A stretch of DNA of 38,128 nucleotides, taken from positions 1 to 38,128 of IMG/VR virus record IMGVR_UViG_3300045125_000121; one strand, given 5' to 3'. A model generated the notes under the pieces. It was not told the DNA's origin. It searched no databases and saw nothing but the letters and a program-made list of their open reading frames with translations. Origin of the DNA: a virus. Shown piece by piece: positions 9,183-15,881 of the stretch; the stretch's first letter is position 1; each line of letters begins with the position of its first letter. Made by a program: the position numbers and the translations under genes.

Positions 9183-9671
9183 TTCATTCGCTCCAACAGG
9201 CTGTGCAACACTGCCGCAATTTCATTGCAGGCGACATCGTCTTTGTCCGCATAGGCGTCATTCGACCTCACGCAAACAATGCTGCTCGTAACGCGCCGGC
9301 CTGGGCAAATTCTGGCAATGCGTTACTAACTCGTCCTGCATTAAGTCCGCCTTTTGATCACCGACCGCGGCGCGAATATCAGCCAGTAATCCCAGCAGCC
9401 GCGCATTTGACTCACGCAAGTCATAAACCTCCTTGCGGCGTCCAGTCGGCATCGCAGCCGCACTCGTCTCCGATCGTAGGGCCGCACACTTGCACCCTTT
9501 GCCGTCAGCCACCTTTTGCACCTCTCTTTTCTTTGGACATTCCTTGTAGCCGCACACAGAGCATTTACCCCACTGGCCGACGCGGTTCTGATCGCACCCG
9601 CTGCACCAAAACTTGCGTTTATTCGGCTGCTGGGCTTTCTGCCGGTTGTTCAGGGTCTTGTCGTTTCGCAT
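9179..9671 (-). CDS. Zinc-ribbon protein with coiled-coil C-terminus
   Basis: About 163 residues. Two CxxC knuckles (FWCSGC and KCSVCGYKEC) at residues ~22-45 form a zinc ribbon. A further CKC follows near residue 60. The C-terminal half is helical (EVYDLRESNARLLGLLADIR), with a late frame shift into CNEIAAVLHSLLERMK. The stop overlaps the next ATG. Its ATG at 9671 lies about 50 bases inside the end of the upstream gene, so one of the two ends may be misplaced by an indel. Function unknown; a nucleic-acid or protein adaptor is plausible. Confidence 0.65.
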
Positions 9672-10284
9672 GTTCCGTATCTGCCGTATCTGCCGTATCT
9701 GCCGTGTCTAATAAGTCACGAATTACCGTGCGCATCATAGGCGTTATTTCAACTAATTTTGGAGCGTCCGGAAAATGCGCTGACGGTGTCGATAAATACG
9801 TGAGCAAATCCGCTTCTTCATCTGTCAGCGAAATTTTTGCTTTTGACGGCTCTGGCTCTTTCGGCGGCGCTGAGTGATTATCTACAAAATCGCACGCCGA
9901 GACCGCCGTAACCGTGTATTGATACTTAATCTCGTGCCTAACAAGCCGGGTTTCAATACTCCACGGGCACGGCATCGGTATCCGTATTGGCGTGGCTGCG
10001 GTAACATGTTCATCCTCAGCCGCCGCGATAAACCACCACCGAATAGCCTGTGCAGACTGATAACTGAATAAACCCAGTTTGTTCATCTGCCCGGACCCGT
10101 CCCAGCACCCCGGAATAGGTACGCCTTTTTCGCCGCGTGGAAATTCTAGCCGCGTCCATTTCTCGCCGATCATGTTGCCCAAAATATACGTCGGCTTTGA
10201 AAGCGACCGGGCTTCGATTGAATAACCAACGCTCGTACCAGACCCGTTACCGCGGTCTGTCTTGTATCCTTCTTCAAGTTGCAT
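9619..10284 (-). CDS. Unknown 221-residue protein, intact, with TAD repeats
   Basis: One of the few longer genes open in a single frame. It starts MQLEEGYKTDRGNGSGTSVG with GGAGG nine bases upstream, next to the previous gene's stop. A compact N-terminal domain (PTYILGNMIGEKWTRLEF, IPGCWDGSGQMNKLGLFSY) is followed by a charged C-terminal part with LTDEEADLLTYLSTPSAHF. Near the end a 9-base tandem repeat (9675-9710) encodes TAD three times. Function unknown. It also shows that long intact frames exist here. Confidence 0.7.
   Translation of the reverse strand: MQLEEGYKTDRGNGSGTSVGYSIEARSLSKPTYILGNMIGEKWTRLEFPRGEKGVPIPGCWDGSGQMNKLGLFSYQSAQAIRWWFIAAAEDEHVTAATPIRIPMPCPWSIETRLVRHEIKYQYTVTAVSACDFVDNHSAPPKEPEPSKAKISLTDEEADLLTYLSTPSAHFPDAPKLVEITPMMRTVIRDLLDTADTADTADTEHAKRQDPEQPAESPAAE
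9675..9710. repeat. Tandem 9-base repeat (CCGTATCTG x3 plus one variant)
   Basis: Plus-strand CCGTATCTG repeats three times and continues as CCGTGTCTA. It is in frame within the 221-residue protein and encodes Thr-Ala-Asp repeats. Repeat number could vary between isolates by slippage. Confidence 0.85.
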
Positions 10285-10287
10285 TAA

Positions 10288-10560
10288 TTACCTCCGGTTC
10301 TGCTCGCTCATTTCGTCACCAGCGCCACCCGAGTAATCACCACCAGTTACGACCGTCTTGGTGGTGAGCATCTGCACCTTCGGCTTCGGTGGAATACGGC
10401 CGAACCAAATGCCGCAGCCGAATAGGCACAGCCGCATCGCTGGGGCAGCCGATACGCCGATGTGCAGCACGTAACCCAGCCCCAGCCACTCAAAGCGCGC
10501 ACCCCAGCTGCGCGTCGTATCAAAGTGCGTTGTCGTCACAGTCCACGCGTTAACAGTCAT
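10288..10560 (-). CDS. Unknown 90-residue protein
   Basis: Open in one frame from ATG 10560 (MTVNAWTVTTTHFDTTRSWG) to TAA 10288. A hydrophobic middle (LGLGYVLHIGVSAAPAM, then LCLFGCGIWFG) could be one membrane segment or a buried core. The C-terminus is polar (VVTGGDYSGGAGDEMSEQNR). The stop lies in the Shine-Dalgarno of the following gene. Function unknown. Confidence 0.65.
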   Translation of the reverse strand: MTVNAWTVTTTHFDTTRSWGARFEWLGLGYVLHIGVSAAPAMRLCLFGCGIWFGRIPPKPKVQMLTTKTVVTGGDYSGGAGDEMSEQNRR

Positions 10561-10563
10561 TGC

Positions 10564-11010
10564 TTATACCTTTTTCCGTTTTCGTGAGGGTTTGACGGCC
10601 GCGTACATCTGCTCGATCAGGTCATGCACCATAGGATCGCAGTCAACGTAACGATACGGCACGCAGCGTGTGTTTTTTAAGAACTTGCGCACAAGCGCTT
10701 TTAAACTTTTCAGTTCTTCTTTGTGCTGATCATGCGTGCTTCTCTAATCTGTTGGCCGCTTCCTGCATCACGCATCTAAACTTTGCGGGCATTAAATCAA
10801 GCCGATAATCCATTGCTAGATCGCGCAACGTACCCACCAACTCTGGCGTCGTTTTACGCGCGAGTAGTTCCCGCACAGCAACTAACGTAAGCCCGTCGTT
10901 GTGATCCTAGTTCAGCCCGGCGAAGCCGTTCAGATTTCGGCGGCCGCCTCTCGGCACGGCCAACACTTATCTGCGGGCAGTTTTCGCAACTCGTCAACAA
11001 TGTCTGGCAT
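10564..11010 (-). CDS. Unknown helical protein, about 149 residues
   Basis: Starts MPDIVDELRKLPADKCWPC at 11010, directly after the palindromic repeat block. Frame-shifted continuations are LTLVAVRELLARKTTPELVG, LRDLAMDYRLDLMPAKFRCV and HKEELKSLKALVRKFLKNT. The C-terminus is MYAAVKPSRKRKKV, strongly basic. CWPC could bind metal. Two or three indels are implied. Its stop is two codons before the next ATG. Function unknown. Confidence 0.6.
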
Positions 11011-11025
11011 GTAAAAACTTTTTGC

Positions 11026-11085
11026 GCAGCGGACCCGCGATGCCGCCGTCTGGTGTTGTTCGTCAGCGGTCGCGGGCCGCTGATC
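11026..11085. repeat. Palindromic element, copy 1
   Basis: Layout on the plus strand: arm CAGCGGACCCGCGA (11027-11040), a ~22-base spacer, TCAGCGG (11063-11069), TCGCGGG, CCGCTGA (11077-11083). TCAGCGG pairs with CCGCTGA as a 7-bp hairpin. Alternatively the first arm pairs with TCGCGGGCCGCTG over ~13 bp. The two foldings exclude each other. Confidence 0.75.
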
Positions 11086-11090
11086 AGCAA

Positions 11091-11151
11091 GCGTTCTGTG
11101 TAACAGTTTTTCGCGTCCGTGCGTTCTGTGTAACAGTTTTTTCGCGTCCGT
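11091..11151. repeat. Tandem duplication of a ~30-base unit
   Basis: The unit begins GCGTTCTGTGTAACAG, continues TTTTTCGCGTCCGT and repeats at 11121 with one extra T. It is directly adjacent to palindromic copy 1. Copy 2 is also followed by a related GCGTTCT segment at 11305. Confidence 0.85.
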
Positions 11152-11239
11152 AAGCGTTTTGTCGGCTACTGGCCCGCCCGTACATACAGCGGCACCACCA
11201 CCAAGCCTTCCATCGCCTGTGCGGCACGGAACCACGCGA

Positions 11240-11300
11240 TGCAGCGGACCCGCGATGCCGTCTGCCGGTGTGGTAAGTCAGCGGTCGCGGTCCGCTGATC
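11240..11300. repeat. Palindromic element, copy 2
   Basis: Same order as copy 1: GCAGCGGACCCGCGATGCC (11241-11259), then TCAGCGG (11278-11284), TCGCGGT, CCGCTGA (11292-11298). Spacer bases differ from copy 1 while both arms are kept. The one changed arm base (T for G at 11291) restores an A-T pair with the first arm, so pairing rather than sequence seems conserved. Confidence 0.75.
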
Positions 11301-11314
11301 GCTGGCGTTCTCGC

Positions 11315-11651
11315 TCACAGTCCAAAGCAAAACAGCGTAGCCCACCGCCACGCCCAATAGATCGAATGCCTGACGCCGAATGCGCCGCGATCCACCTTGT
11401 ATTGCTGCGCAAACACCCAAGGCCACGCCATCGCCCGAAGCAGTATGTGCCGCTCCGGTCGGCACCACTTCGGCAGAGCGTTCATGCGGGCCAATAGGTT
11501 CATCTGCTGCTCAACCGACAGCCGCATCCACATCTCATGGACAGTAATAGGCGTTCCGTTGCGGTCGTCCGGCCGTCCAGTCTGCACCACGCGAGAACCA
11601 GCGGATGCAGGAGACGGCTCGGCGTCCCCGGTTGGTGTTGTCAGTGTTCAT
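11315..11651 (-). CDS. Unknown Trp-rich basic protein, about 112 residues
   Basis: Starts MNTDNTNRGRRAVSCIRW at 11651 with AGGAG nine bases upstream. After one frameshift the body reads ITVHEMWMRLSVEQQMNLL, NALPKWCRPERHILLRAMA and a Trp/aromatic-rich C-terminus (HSIYWAWRWATLFCFGL). The hydrophobic end could anchor in the membrane. It ends immediately before palindromic copy 2, which may serve as its 3' untranslated structure. Function unknown. Confidence 0.6.
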
Positions 11652-11680
11652 AGTTCGCCGCTCCTGGATCCTTGTCGTTC

Positions 11681-11887
11681 TCAACTCAACCGCCGCAGTA
11701 GTCTGCGTAGCGTTTCGGCACGTCTACGGTCTGCCGCGTTGTCGATGTGTATGGCACTCTCCGCAAAAACGTCGATGGCATCCGCAATCGCCGCCCGCTC
11801 CGCGTCGGTGAGCGCAAGCCGTGCCTCAATCCTCGCACCTGTCTCCTGCTCAAACCTGACCACCTCGCGTAGGGATTCAACCGTCAC
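11681..11887 (-). CDS. Small helical protein, 68 residues
   Basis: GTG start at 11887 (VTVESLREVVRFEQETGARI), intact to TGA at 11681. Entirely helical and charged (EARLALTDAERAAIADAIDV, then RRAETLRRLLRRLS). The start overlaps the end of the preceding gene. No family recognised. Possibly a small coiled-coil regulator, but without direct evidence. Confidence 0.6.
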   Translation of the reverse strand: MTVESLREVVRFEQETGARIEARLALTDAERAAIADAIDVFAESAIHIDNAADRRRAETLRRLLRRLS

Positions 11888-12110
11888 GCTCTGCGTCGAT
11901 GAGCGTCCCGTCCATCGTCACCGTCACGTTGCCGCCTTGCACCGACAGCGTGGCGTCTGCTGCCCGCGAGGCGGCGGATTGCTTCGCGCAAATTTTCCAA
12001 TCTCCGCGGCGGCCGATTCACAGCGTCTCGTGCAACTCACCCCACTCGCCGCTGTTCTTGACTCGCTGCGCTACTTCGCGGCAGTAAGCCGCTATGTCTG
12101 CACTTCGCAT
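11877..12110 (-). CDS. Small unknown protein, about 77 residues
   Basis: Starts MRSADIAAYCREVAQRVKNS at 12110 with GGAG five bases upstream. After a frameshift near 12020 it continues AADATLSVQGGNVTVTMDGT and ends LIDAERDG at 11877, overlapping the next GTG. Function unknown. Confidence 0.6.
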
Positions 12111-12120
12111 TTCTTCTCCG

Positions 12121-12555
12121 TTACGCTGTTTTGTTGGTATTTCTACAAGAGGCGCACAAGACTGAAATCCAGCCCTTCTCATTGGCCTTGCCGCGGGCGC
12201 CACACGCCTCGCAGATCATGTAACCAGCGAGTCAGCCATGTAAATCATGCCGCGCACATACTCGTCGCCGCCGTCGTGATAGATCCGCAGGCCCCAAACT
12301 TCTCCTTGATCTGGTCGAACCTGACTGGCTGGTACTCTTCAGTGGCACCCGTCAGGCTCACGTTTAGGTTTTTACGTGCGGCTAAAACGTTACGCTCGTG
12401 CTGCGCGATGCCGAAGCACAGCGCCGAGAGAATGTCGTACCAGCCGTCGCCGCACTCGATGCCGAAACCCATCATGCTTTCCGTAATGGGTTTGTGGCGG
12501 TTCTCAAACAGCGACGGATATTTTCGTATAGTTTGTTCTGTAATTCGTCGTTCAT
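12121..12555 (-). CDS. Conserved phage protein with C-terminal zinc knuckle
   Basis: Starts MNDELQNKLYE at 12555. With frame correction it continues YPSLFENRHKPITESMMGFG, IECGDGWYDILSALCFGIAQ, VRFDQIKEKFGGLRIY, DEYVRGMIYMADSLV and ICEACGARGKANEKGWISVL, with a final CASCRN. This order (N-terminal KLYEKYP, GDGWY, KEKFGGLR, late CEACG...CASC) is a family I recognise from many phages as a hypothetical protein. The paired CxxC motifs indicate zinc. About 144 residues is the usual length. Biochemical role unknown. Confidence 0.78.
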
Positions 12556-12557
12556 AC

Positions 12558-12808
12558 TTAATGGTCCTCGACTACAACGGAGAAGTCGCCGTAGAACACG
12601 CCGTCCAGCTCGATCAGGCCTTTCGTGCTCCAGAAAAAATCTTTGACTTCTCCGTCGTGCATAAACAGTTTCAAATGCGCGCCGTATGTTACGTGCACGC
12701 CGGCGCAATCAACTACTCGTGACTCGGGTTTCCAATCGTCGATGTAGGCTGGGCTTTTGGATCCCACGCGTCTGGATTCTTGGAGCCGTTAAAAAAGTTC
12801 ACTTGCAT
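12558..12808 (-). CDS. Small unknown protein, about 83 residues
   Basis: Starts MQVNFFNGSKNPDAWDPK at 12808. One base shift leads into the long intact body (AYIDDWKPESRVVDCAGVHV, LKLFMHDGEVKDFFWSTKGL). It ends FYGDFSVVVEDH at 12558, three bases before the next ATG. Looks like a small beta-rich protein. No family recognised. Confidence 0.65.
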
Positions 12809-12816
12809 AGAATGTG

Positions 12817-13109
12817 TTACTCTTCGCGCGGCCAGCCAAGGTTTAACTCCTTGATGCGCGCTTGAACTGCTGGGGAATACTCCAGCGAAGCAGCAAGAAA
12901 TAGCGTCCTCTTCCGGCGTCGGATTGTCGGCAAAGAGAAAGCCCGGTGCTGCGCAGGCCGGGAGAAACCCGTACCGCTGCGCAAGGCTGTAAAAGGTGCC
13001 CGGTTGTCAGGCCAAATCCGCGGGCAATTTCGGTGTGCGTAAGGTCGGGGTTATTCCAGGCGTTCCGTAATGCCTGGGGGTCGATATGCGTCCCTGCGCT
13101 CACGCTCAC
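12817..13109 (-). CDS. Small HTH-containing protein
   Basis: GTG start at 13109 overlapping the upstream TGA (GTGA). The N-terminus (DPQALRNAWNNPDLTHTEIA, RGFGLTTGHLFTALRS) has the spacing of a homeodomain-like helix-turn-helix, with the recognition helix in GLTTGHL. The C-terminal half requires a frame correction (RAFSLPTIRRRKRTLFLAA, then RIKELNLGWPREE) and is basic. About 97 residues. Probably a DNA-binding regulator of phage genes. Target unknown. Confidence 0.65.
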
Positions 13110-13507
13110 AGCTCCTTGTATTTGGCTTCAATGGCGTTGGCGATACGCGTAAACGTACAGCCAGTATCGTTCATGTCGGTGAGCGATTCTGCCGCGCGGA
13201 CGGGTTCGCGAAAAAACCCCTCGTCGGTGCGCATGCCGGCCCATTTCCGTACGGGCCGAGGCAGCGTAGCCCCGCTGTCATCAAATTTGTAGACCGTCGA
13301 GCCGCGGGCAATCTCGTCACCAATAATAGCCCGCCTGCGGCTGACAGGAAGCGCGTCAAGCTTCTGGCGGCGCTGTTCTTGCTGATAGAGCTCACACAGT
13401 ACGCCCAGGCAGCAATGCCGCGTGACGCCAGCTTTAGTTTTCTGTTTGAGGACCCGCTTCCCCTGCTTGTACTTCTTCGACCGCAGGGCTTTCACCCACT
13501 TCTCCAT
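13106..13507 (-). CDS. Conserved phage protein of the CCLGVLC family
   Basis: Starts MEKWVKALRSKKYKQGKRVL at 13507 with an AAGG Shine-Dalgarno. Intact to 13106. The hallmark is RHCCLGVLCELYQQE at residues ~32-46, followed by LPRPVRKWAGMRTDEGFF and a C-terminal helix ending GCTFTRIANAIEAKYKEL. I know this arrangement (W.aALRSG.Y.QG, CCLGVLC, then an L.DMNDxGxTF..IA.xIE tail) from many phage genomes, always as hypothetical. Its stop overlaps the HTH gene's GTG. Confidence 0.78.
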   Translation of the reverse strand: MEKWVKALRSKKYKQGKRVLKQKTKAGVTRHCCLGVLCELYQQEQRRQKLDALPVSRRRAIIGDEIARGSTVYKFDDSGATLPRPVRKWAGMRTDEGFFREPVRAAESLTDMNDTGCTFTRIANAIEAKYKEL

Positions 13508-13966
13508 TACTGCCTTCTTCACCGGACTGATCCTCGATGGCGCCGCGCAGAGCCGCAATACGCTCGCGCACTAATTGGACTGCGTGTGTAATGTCTTCGA
13601 CCTCCACAAAAGGGATCTTTTCTTGGAGGTGCTGCCATTTGGTTTCGCCCACGCCGGCGACGTTGATTTCGCCGGGGTCTTGGTCGTGGAAGTCTTCAAG
13701 CGAGGCAATGGCAATGGCCTCGGCTTGGTTCCTTGAATCACCAGCGCCCGGTTGTCTTTGTCAGCAAAAAACCGGGTCGTGGTGCTATCGGTGATGACCC
13801 AGCGCACAGCCCGCTCGCCAGTGTCAGCAAACGCGGGCCGATGGGTGTGAACCCGGTCGCGGTTCTCGGGCGCGTCGGGGCTGCAGCAGGATTTGAACTT
13901 CTTGCCGCTACCGCACGCGCAGCGGTCATTGCGCCGGAGAAACCCGGGATTCCGTCGAATGGCCAT
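13434..13966 (-). CDS. SEC-C motif zinc-binding protein
   Basis: Starts MAIRRNPGFLRRNDRCACGS at 13966 with AAGGAGG six bases before it. The SEC-C motif (CACGSGKKFKSCCSP) lies at residues 16-30 and would bind one zinc, as in the SecA tail and many stand-alone proteins. The middle (ITDSTTTRFFADKDNRALVI) is followed after a frameshift by GVGETKWQHLQEKIPFVEVE and a helical DITHAVQLVRERIAALRG. The reading frame continues ~70 bases into the next gene, so the true stop may be near 13510. I know this SEC-C plus GVGE..FxxLQE architecture from phages. Function unknown. Confidence 0.8.
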
Positions 13967-14054
13967 CGCCACCTCCTTGTGCTTGGTTGAGCATCGTATC
14001 TGGCCGGAAAACTTCGTCAAGCAGAAAAGCCTGTAGGTCGTTTTTGAGAGTCAT
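13926..14054 (-). CDS. Very small ORF overlapping the SEC-C start
   Basis: Forty-two codons starting MTLKNDLQAFLLDEVFRPDT at 14054. The last ~13 codons overlap the start of the SEC-C gene, so a base error may hide an earlier stop. The N-terminal helix looks coding-like. No strong Shine-Dalgarno. The 100 bases upstream of it (14055-14154) show nothing else convincing. Confidence 0.35.
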   Translation of the reverse strand: MTLKNDLQAFLLDEVFRPDTMLNQAQGGGDGHSTESRVSPAQ

Positions 14055-14154
14055 TTTTTGCACGCAACTGCACGCCAGCCAACGACTTGCGCGCACTGCA
14101 TTTATTCTGTTTTGTCCGACTTACGCTATCCATGAGTATTTCCTACGGAAATAC

Positions 14155-14550
14155 CTATGGAATATCCTGTGTGAAAGGAGTCGACACGTACCGAATGTCG
14201 ATCCCTGTATTGAGATGAAGCACCGAACCAGGATGAGGCCGAAGTATTAATTCCGTCTCCTGAATAAATGGAACCGAATATTTTTGTACTTGAGCGACAC
14301 TTTCCCAGAGCAGCTTCGCATCTTGCGAGGTGAAACACTTTGCATCACCGAAGGTGACATGCCAGAGATCCGGAACAAAGATCTTGTAATTCGGCGGAAA
14401 CTCGCCGGCAATGAAATGCCGATAGAACTCTTCGTACGCCTCGATCCAATTTTCGAGGGTCGCGCGCAGAAGAACACTTTGACCGAGGCCGTTGACCGTA
14501 TCTGTATTGTTTACAAGCAATGTTAAATAGCGAAGATCGTAAAGTTGCAT
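14155..14550 (-). CDS. Unknown 131-residue protein, intact
   Basis: ATG at 14550 is one base after the upstream TAA. It starts MQLYDLRYLTLLVNNTDTVN, then VLLRATLENWIEAYEEFYRH, IAGEFPPNYKIFVPDLWHVT and a C-terminus with ETELILRPHPGSVLHLNTGI. Intact in one frame to 14155. Soluble and mixed alpha/beta in appearance. No family recognised. Confidence 0.68.
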   Translation of the reverse strand: MQLYDLRYLTLLVNNTDTVNGLGQSVLLRATLENWIEAYEEFYRHFIAGEFPPNYKIFVPDLWHVTFGDAKCFTSQDAKLLWESVAQVQKYSVPFIQETELILRPHPGSVLHLNTGIDIRYVSTPFTQDIP

Positions 14551-14551
14551 G

Positions 14552-14644
14552 TTACTTTGTTTCGCCAAGAGCGTCGATCAATATCAATACAATCAGGCGA
14601 TGAAAACTCAGCAGCTCGTCGGTTTTACCGTTGACAATGGGCAT
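14552..14644 (-). CDS. Tiny ORF of 30 residues
   Basis: Starts MPIVNGKTDELLSFHRLIVL at 14644 and ends IDALGETK at 14552, one base before the next ATG. Mostly one helix. Its spacing fits the coupled arrangement of neighbours, but its size keeps confidence low. Confidence 0.45.
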   Translation of the reverse strand: MPIVNGKTDELLSFHRLIVLILIDALGETK

Positions 14645-14657
14645 GGGTGTATTCCTT

Positions 14658-14939
14658 TCACTCAGCTTCTTCGAAACACTCGTCGAACACCTTTTGAACC
14701 TCAGCGTCGACTGGTATAGTCGGGTCCACGGGGTCAATGTAATTGATGTCGTAGGACATGGGCCAGCCGCCGTGGCCTTCCATGACCGTCTCCCACTCCA
14801 GCTCAACACCAGCGTAGTCAAGTTCATGGGGTTCGAAATATTGTTCAATCTGCTCGATATCGTCAGCTTCGATGACCACGGTTGCGCGCTCACGAAAGCT
14901 GGGAACTTCACGTTCGATGGTGACTTCAAACTTTGGCAT
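14658..14939 (-). CDS. Small acidic phage protein, 93 residues
   Basis: ATG at 14939 with GGAG seven bases upstream. Intact. It starts MPKFEVTIEREVPSFRERAT and continues VVIEADDIEQIEQYFEPHEL, then a Gly/Trp loop (EGHGGWPMSYDINYIDPVDP) and an acidic end VFDECFEEAE. The EVTIER...A.VVIEADD opening is typical of small phage proteins that are sequence-conserved but uncharacterised. Confidence 0.7.
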   Translation of the reverse strand: MPKFEVTIEREVPSFRERATVVIEADDIEQIEQYFEPHELDYAGVELEWETVMEGHGGWPMSYDINYIDPVDPTIPVDAEVQKVFDECFEEAE

Positions 14940-14958
14940 TGATAGGCTCCATTTGAGG

Positions 14959-15659
14959 TTAGGCGTCCGCGTCCCACAGGCCGGGTCCGAATAGTCGCTC
15001 CCATTGCGTTGCCGCAAACCGGAGGACGTTAATACGCTCTCTGTCGCTGTCCACGTTATGCGTGCGCAGGCTCCACGATGGCGTTGCCGCGTTTTGGCTG
15101 CGTTCAAGTTCGACGGTGAAGAAACCAGCGGCGCTGGATGGCCTGGGCGAGCGGCAGTGGCGCAGAAAACAAAACGTAAAGCTCTTTGGCGACGTGGGGT
15201 GACCCGAGCAGCTGTAATGGGTTTGGGCGCCCATCTGCTCTAACATGAGAACAAAATAGTTCACACCCCTATCGAGGTGCTCGCTGTAGACGCCGCCGGC
15301 GATGTTCGTAATAGGGTGAGTTTTTTAGCGCGGTCCCATGGGTTCAGTTTTTTCTTAGTAATATTCGGCATTGGTTGGCCAGAAGTATGCAGAGTGTTTT
15401 TAAACCAGTTGCGCCACGACTTTTTCTTCAGCTCGGCCAGTTCGTCTTCGCGCTCCTTCAACTTGATCTGGAGCTTGCGGTATAGCTCCTGCCAGTGGCT
15501 GATCACGACGCGCAGGTCAAGCCCGTAAAGCGGGTCGCCTTTGGGCAGCTCCGGAATGAGCCACGCCGGAGAATAACTGGGGTGCTTCTGTAGTTCTTTG
15601 GTGTTTTTAACGCTTGTTACGTGTGTGAACACGAGGGCGTCATGTTTTTTAACTTTCAT
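14959..15659 (-). CDS. Conserved phage protein with a CSGHP motif
   Basis: Starts MKVKKHDALVFTHVTSVKNT at 15659, its AGGAG held in a hairpin loop. The N-terminal ~95 residues contain WLIPELPKGDPLYGLDLRVV and a charged coiled coil (LQIKLKEREDELAELKKKS). Then NITKKKLNPWDRAKKLT, a frameshift, and ITNIAGGVYSEHLDRGVNYF, VLMLEQMGAQTHYSCSGHP. The C-terminus is INVLRFAATQWERLFGPGLW. The NYFV..LE..GA.THYSCSGHP part belongs to a family I know as hypothetical in phages. The two halves could be separate genes, but they are in one frame up to about 15320. Confidence 0.65.
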
Positions 15660-15676
15660 GTAAACTCCTGTTTACA
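15659..15676 (-). promoter_or_regulatory. Hairpin presenting the Shine-Dalgarno in its loop
   Basis: Minus-strand RNA reads TGTAAACAGGAGTTTACATG: a 7-bp stem TGTAAAC/GTTTACA with loop AGGA. The ATG of the following gene begins on the last stem base. The ribosome-binding site is thus in a hairpin loop and could be opened or closed by the structured RNA just upstream. Confidence 0.65.
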
Positions 15677-15680
15677 AAAT

Positions 15681-15881
15681 CTCGGTAGCTGTGCTAAAGT
15701 ACCGAGCAGTTGCAAGCTCCCGTCGTCCGAGTCGCACGGACACGTCATGGGGTATGAACCCATAACGACACTGGCACGGGAGGACCAGTTCGCTTCCTGC
15801 GTGGTGAGCGCAGCACTTGCAACGAACGAGTGAGCCCGGCTTTACTGGCTAAGAGGCGGGCCGGGCGCGCACTGAGAATTG
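15681..15881 (-). ncRNA. Structured RNA leader: closed multibranch domain with pseudoknot
   Basis: Between the stop at 15882 and the gene starting at 15659 every segment can pair. Core domain: outer stem GTTGCAAG (15709-15716) with CTTGCAAC (15816-15823). Inside it are hairpins at 15725-15741 (5 bp), 15743-15767 (9 bp), 15770-15789 (5 bp) and 15797-15813 (5 bp). CTCCCGT (15717-15723) is complementary to ACGGGAG (15776-15782) in the loop of the third hairpin, giving a 7-bp pseudoknot that abuts the outer stem. Flanking hairpins lie at 15681-15706 (7 bp) and 15834-15866 (7 bp). A C/A mismatch on the plus strand (15746/15764) becomes a G-U pair on the minus strand, which favours transcription with the surrounding genes. 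Not a tRNA or tmRNA that I can fold. Confidence 0.6.

Larger units (their letters stand above)
11011..11314. other. Non-coding block with duplicated palindromic elements
   Basis: About 300 bases between two minus-strand genes. It contains two ~60-base copies of a palindromic element (11026-11085 and 11240-11300) and a 30-base tandem duplication (11091-11151). Short open frames cross it, but they encode repeats of the palindromes rather than a recognisable protein. I treat it as regulatory or replication-related. Confidence 0.55.

Noticed and set aside
11397-12722. A 441-codon open frame on the plus strand
   Set aside because: It runs antisense through at least five minus-strand genes that have Shine-Dalgarno sites, coupled junctions and family matches. 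The translation is Ser/Arg/Cys-rich with no domain. It is a by-product of codon bias on the other strand.
15709-15823. Interpretation of the structured RNA as a tRNA or tmRNA
   Set aside because: The outer stem and four arms mimic a cloverleaf, but there is no GTTCRANYC T-loop, no D-loop GG pair in the right place and no CCA-compatible 3' end, and the spacing is wrong.
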